NCBI GenBank assembly: GCA_015231615.1
Contig: JADGBE010000018.1
Location: 1-55,890, forward strand
Length of the DNA: 55,890 bases
Reading direction: 5' to 3'
Source of the DNA: Desulfamplus sp.
GTDB taxonomy: Bacteria; Desulfobacterota; Desulfobacteria; Desulfobacterales; Desulfobacteraceae
Below the pieces are notes generated by a model. It ran no database searches, was not told where the DNA came from, and was given only the letters and a program-made list of their open reading frames with translations. The position numbers were made by a program, and so were the translations under genes. Shown here in pieces: positions 55,501 through 55,890 of the stretch; position 1 is the first letter of the stretch, and every line of letters begins with the position of its first letter.

Positions 55501-55890
55501 CATCAATAGCATTGGAACCAAATGGTTCCAATAGATTTGGTGGAGCATTACTTACAGTTGAAATACTTATATTTCTAGTGGTGTCAAGAATGCCCTGAGG
55601 TATAGTTACGACTACCTCATCTTTATAACTGATAACCTGTTCAGTAGAAGATGGACTTACAGATTGGGAAATCAGAGGTGTTGTAACAGAAGATAGTATG
55701 ACAAATGGTATAGTGTTACTTTCATTTTCGCCTGATTTTATATGGATATTTCCTGATTCTGCATCCTCAGGAACAATAAATTCTAAAATATCCTCACTTA
55801 TTGTGATGGTATTGGCATCAACTTGTTTATGATTATAAAAAACACTTAAATTATTAGTAAAATTTGATATAGATTTGTTCAACTTTAAAA
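52574..55890 (-). CDS. Second HELFH exoprotein with PKD and MORN-like repeats, 5' end outside window
   Basis: The frame is open to the right edge; the codons before the TTG at 55882 encode LK, matching the paralogue's KLGKNIS segment, so the protein continues upstream. Domains in order: partial IPT/TIG, ZU5-like segment, metallopeptidase-like domain with GHELFHTIQGEYYS and WWIEATANYAGYRAAW, two PKD-like domains (FEFDFGDYQ and FDWDFGDGNTF), then C-terminal MORN-variant/YwqK-type repeats (GLWTTWYDNGNKN, EEGSYTN, GVWRHWDGDG). Two of the repeat blocks are near identical in DNA (period 219). It shares its first domains with the gene downstream but has a different C-terminus. Presumably exported; function unknown. 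Confidence 0.78.
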   Translation of the reverse strand, partial: LKLNKSISNFTNNLSVFYNHKQVDANTITISEDILEFIVPEDAESGNIHIKSGENESNTIPFVILSSVTTPLISQSVSPSSTEQVISYKDEVVVTIPQGILDTTRNISISTVSNAPPNLLEPFGSNAIDVTIDGLEQLNDFIEISVKYDPNRLNSDYSATEQLLAMRWDDSLKIWIPLSYNVDEINHMVNITTDHLCVISVTGLAGAAIFASGISTTVTWAGEQLLNDIYPDELMREILVDGGDFRIFYNKSNIQNAMFSDEKKLSNQEWINFTYAPPVYPITYNEIKDSKTGEPRYPYFIQDMYNILEIALKSYIDTNKFKDPRKGLIWGNNPINVKIDSWYLRYRQYQPLRDPLFGYIHYPTEALVGNTFLSGSSSYGIIGHELFHTIQGEYYSFAEMMAGSHKWWIEATANYAGYRAAWPDKKLDSMHEVTGADFFHYPISTTGEIEGGKNWGPEAAYEYAASAFIQFLVENKGLNFKDMVEYVASGSPLYTPLEMLNGYNGINLAQYYREFAAWGIFHNDSFLEKHSIYTISEQNDEILVPKDSSGKFSVSVSGANEGIVDIYVDFSFSGADQNQKLSEIPVPDYSIGNQDKYEINAEIGYTIFLLASNSGGNDETITVSVKMIGDQNEDGKNQDIEKKYTFILKGGYTAKLWTIEVKSSDTVFMITPEEISNGKADEPYTFQFTAENIPSTTKKVYFEFDFGDYQSHSSGLSEVITVSNGKAELSLSHTYMSGRSQCTIKGSVKDFATDNKLAEAEAKIYFNTVTIQGERIINYELSSGQNMLEHDFEAIAAPDGIYRFDWDFGDGNTFSEIKQSGERSKLSHIYTGLNNGDTFNPQVKIYNQAGEFLANDIIALHIEQTQEYVCNGNAIDYSKLEKLEGRNSLYYCYLDDNGLCIRHGLFQVWDENNLTQLLEQLFYCNGKKEGTSTVWYENGNKKEEGSYTNDKKNGLWTTWYDNGNKNKETTYLNDIKEGHYVEYYEDGDKRKEGNYTNNFEKNGLWTYWRYNGTKIEEGSYTNNKKNGLWTTWYDNGNKNKETTYLNDIKEGMYTAWHENGNVDYKGYYTNGRKTGVWRHWDGDGKCVSIYDYDSVDNIYIPCPE
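52737..53040. repeat. In-gene direct repeat, 85-bp identical blocks, period 219 bp
   Basis: The 85 bases at 52737-52821 recur exactly at 52956-53040 and similarity continues past one mismatch. The period is 73 codons, so it duplicates a block of MORN-like units including NGLWTTWYDNGNKN. This is a recent tandem duplication inside the coding sequence. Confidence 0.8.

Overview
The window is AT-rich bacterial DNA that reads in the standard bacterial code and is packed with genes on both strands. The gene content suggests a strictly anaerobic, diazotrophic Desulfobacterota (deltaproteobacterium), probably a sulfate reducer of the Desulfobacteraceae type. The support is a six-subunit Rnf complex headed by a tetraheme c3-type cytochrome, a group II/III nif operon with nifI1 and nifI2 between nifH and nifD, a large acyl-CoA dehydrogenase, and a DUF362 ferredoxin protein. 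Genus is not resolvable by reading. No tRNA, rRNA, CRISPR array, transposase or integrase was seen.

Layout. 1-6.8 kb: the tail of a YhcG-type PDDEXK nuclease, a SAM methyltransferase, and an RND efflux adaptor/pump pair. 6.8-12.3 kb, minus strand: a PAS protein and a cobalamin-binding CarH/LitR-like sensor in one operon, a ZIP metal transporter of visibly higher GC, a DUF362 2x[4Fe-4S] protein, and a chorismate mutase/prephenate dehydrogenase. 12.4-16.1 kb: an EndoQ-like PHP nuclease fused to a UvrD/Rep helicase. 16.4-17.8 kb: two small low-complexity proteins and RseC. 18.0-24.8 kb: cytochrome-rnfCDGEA-rnfB, in which RnfB carries a C-terminal GltD/NfnB-like flavoprotein. 25.0-29.0 kb, minus: a YchF-like P-loop protein, a small unknown protein, a YkgJ cysteine-cluster protein and exonuclease I. 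29.2-38.9 kb, minus: nifH-nifI1-nifI2-nifD-nifK-fdx-nifE-nifN-nifB, with a strong sigma-54 promoter before nifH. 39.5-42.2 kb: nifA (plus) and nifV (minus), convergent. 42.5-48.7 kb: a TetR regulator, an acyl-CoA dehydrogenase, a CoA-transferase fused to GNAT, and an FAD oxidoreductase. 48.9-55.9 kb, minus: two paralogous secreted multidomain proteins with an HELFH metallopeptidase-like core; the second runs off the window.

How the genes work together. NifA with sigma-54 should activate the nif operon. NifI1/NifI2 would switch nitrogenase off after ammonium addition. NifE, NifN, NifB and NifV build the FeMo-cofactor. Rnf couples ferredoxin to membrane redox and ion transport, and could supply low-potential electrons to nitrogenase. 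Its RnfC lacks the canonical glycine-rich nucleotide/flavin loop, RnfD lacks the expected flavinylation threonine, the cluster starts with a c-type cytochrome, and RnfB has its own NAD(P)H-flavoprotein domain. Together these suggest rewired electron entry and exit.

The intergenic DNA holds at least three families of dispersed palindromic or inverted repeats: a MITE-like element at 10925 and 48779, a multi-hairpin cluster at 45286 with a degenerate copy at 41136, and a repeat at 2081, 29171 and 42272. Several otherwise conserved enzymes carry Asn/Gln/Lys-rich insertions.
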